From: CALLPQ01 sp964479275
Lineage (GTDB): Bacteria; Pseudomonadota; Alphaproteobacteria; Caulobacterales; Parvularculaceae
Assembly: GCA_964479275.1 (NCBI GenBank)
Contig: CAYZLR010000046.1
Span: forward strand, 1 to 26,245
Length of the DNA: 26,245 bases
Direction of reading: 5' to 3'
The position numbers were made by a program, and so were the translations under genes. The notes under the pieces were generated by a model, which ran no database searches, had not been told where the DNA came from, and saw nothing but the letters and a program-made list of their open reading frames with translations. Of this stretch, positions 26,141 to 26,245 are shown in pieces (the first letter of the stretch is position 1; the number at the start of each line of letters is the position of its first letter).

Positions 26141-26173
26141 TCATCCGTCGAAAGAAACCTTAATCGGCTACAT

Positions 26174-26245
26174 TTACAAATCATTTGACGGTTTAACAGG
26201 CAGCTGAAAAACTTCAGTTTTCATGGTTTGAATAGCAGGGCATAG
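26174..26245 (-). CDS. Possible C-terminal end of a minus-strand gene cut by the window edge
   Basis: A frame open to the right edge ends with TAA at 26176-26174 and gives 23 residues ending L-P-V-K-P-S-N-D-L. It is on the same strand as zwf and would leave about 95 bases for the zwf promoter. It is too short to identify or to separate from chance. Confidence 0.2.
   Translation of the reverse strand, partial: LCPAIQTMKTEVFQLPVKPSNDL

Noticed and set aside
1..26245. tRNA, rRNA, CRISPR, prophage or transposase content
   Set aside because: Scanned by eye on both strands; no T-loop-like motifs in suitable context, no regularly spaced repeats, and no integrase or transposase motifs were found.

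Overview
The window looks like an ordinary chromosomal segment of an AT-leaning Gram-negative bacterium, most likely an alphaproteobacterium. This is inferred from gene content and family flavour: a CarB with an insertion in its first ATP-grasp half, an sfsA-map-radC cluster, a YcgN-type cysteine-cluster protein, a DUF502 membrane protein, a DUF3089 protein, and an Entner-Doudoroff operon zwf-pgl-edd-eda. I see no tRNA, rRNA, CRISPR array, prophage or intact insertion sequence.

Layout, left to right. Bases 1-427 hold no confident gene. 428-1945 (+) encodes an oligosaccharide flippase-like membrane protein. 1953-5665 (-) is a tight three-gene unit read as haloalkane dehalogenase (subfamily I), exported gamma-glutamyltransferase, then an isopenicillin-N-synthase-type 2-oxoglutarate/Fe(II) oxygenase. 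Divergent from it, 5798-7222 (+) is dihydrolipoamide dehydrogenase. 7401-7739 (+) is a small cysteine-rich lipoprotein with a C-terminal Kazal-like domain, convergent with ycgN (7779-8309, -). 8439-10718 (+) is a class A penicillin-binding protein, which ends 7 bases from the end of a convergent SleB/CwlJ-type cell-wall hydrolase (10726-11598, -).

The middle is housekeeping: carB (12054-15356), sfsA, map and radC, all +, tightly spaced, with map and radC overlapping by one base. Then come a DUF502 membrane protein (-), a 345-base intergenic region with a perfect 16-base palindrome, and a probable DUF3089-galU pair (+). The right end, all on the minus strand, is the oxidative Entner-Doudoroff route: zwf makes 6-phosphogluconolactone, pgl hydrolyses it, edd dehydrates 6-phosphogluconate to KDPG, and eda splits KDPG into pyruvate and glyceraldehyde 3-phosphate. 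zwf and pgl overlap at TAATG, and a convincing rho-independent terminator follows eda. GalU links glucose 1-phosphate to UDP-glucose.

No clearly new system is visible. The items most worth a second look are the dehalogenase/GGT/oxygenase unit, a DUF3089 protein with Asp where a Ser nucleophile is expected (G-Y-D-Q-G), the dehalogenase's Met at the position of DhlA Glu56, the Kazal lipoprotein, and palindromes upstream of carB, zwf and the DUF3089 gene. All functional statements come from motif reading by eye; no database search was run.
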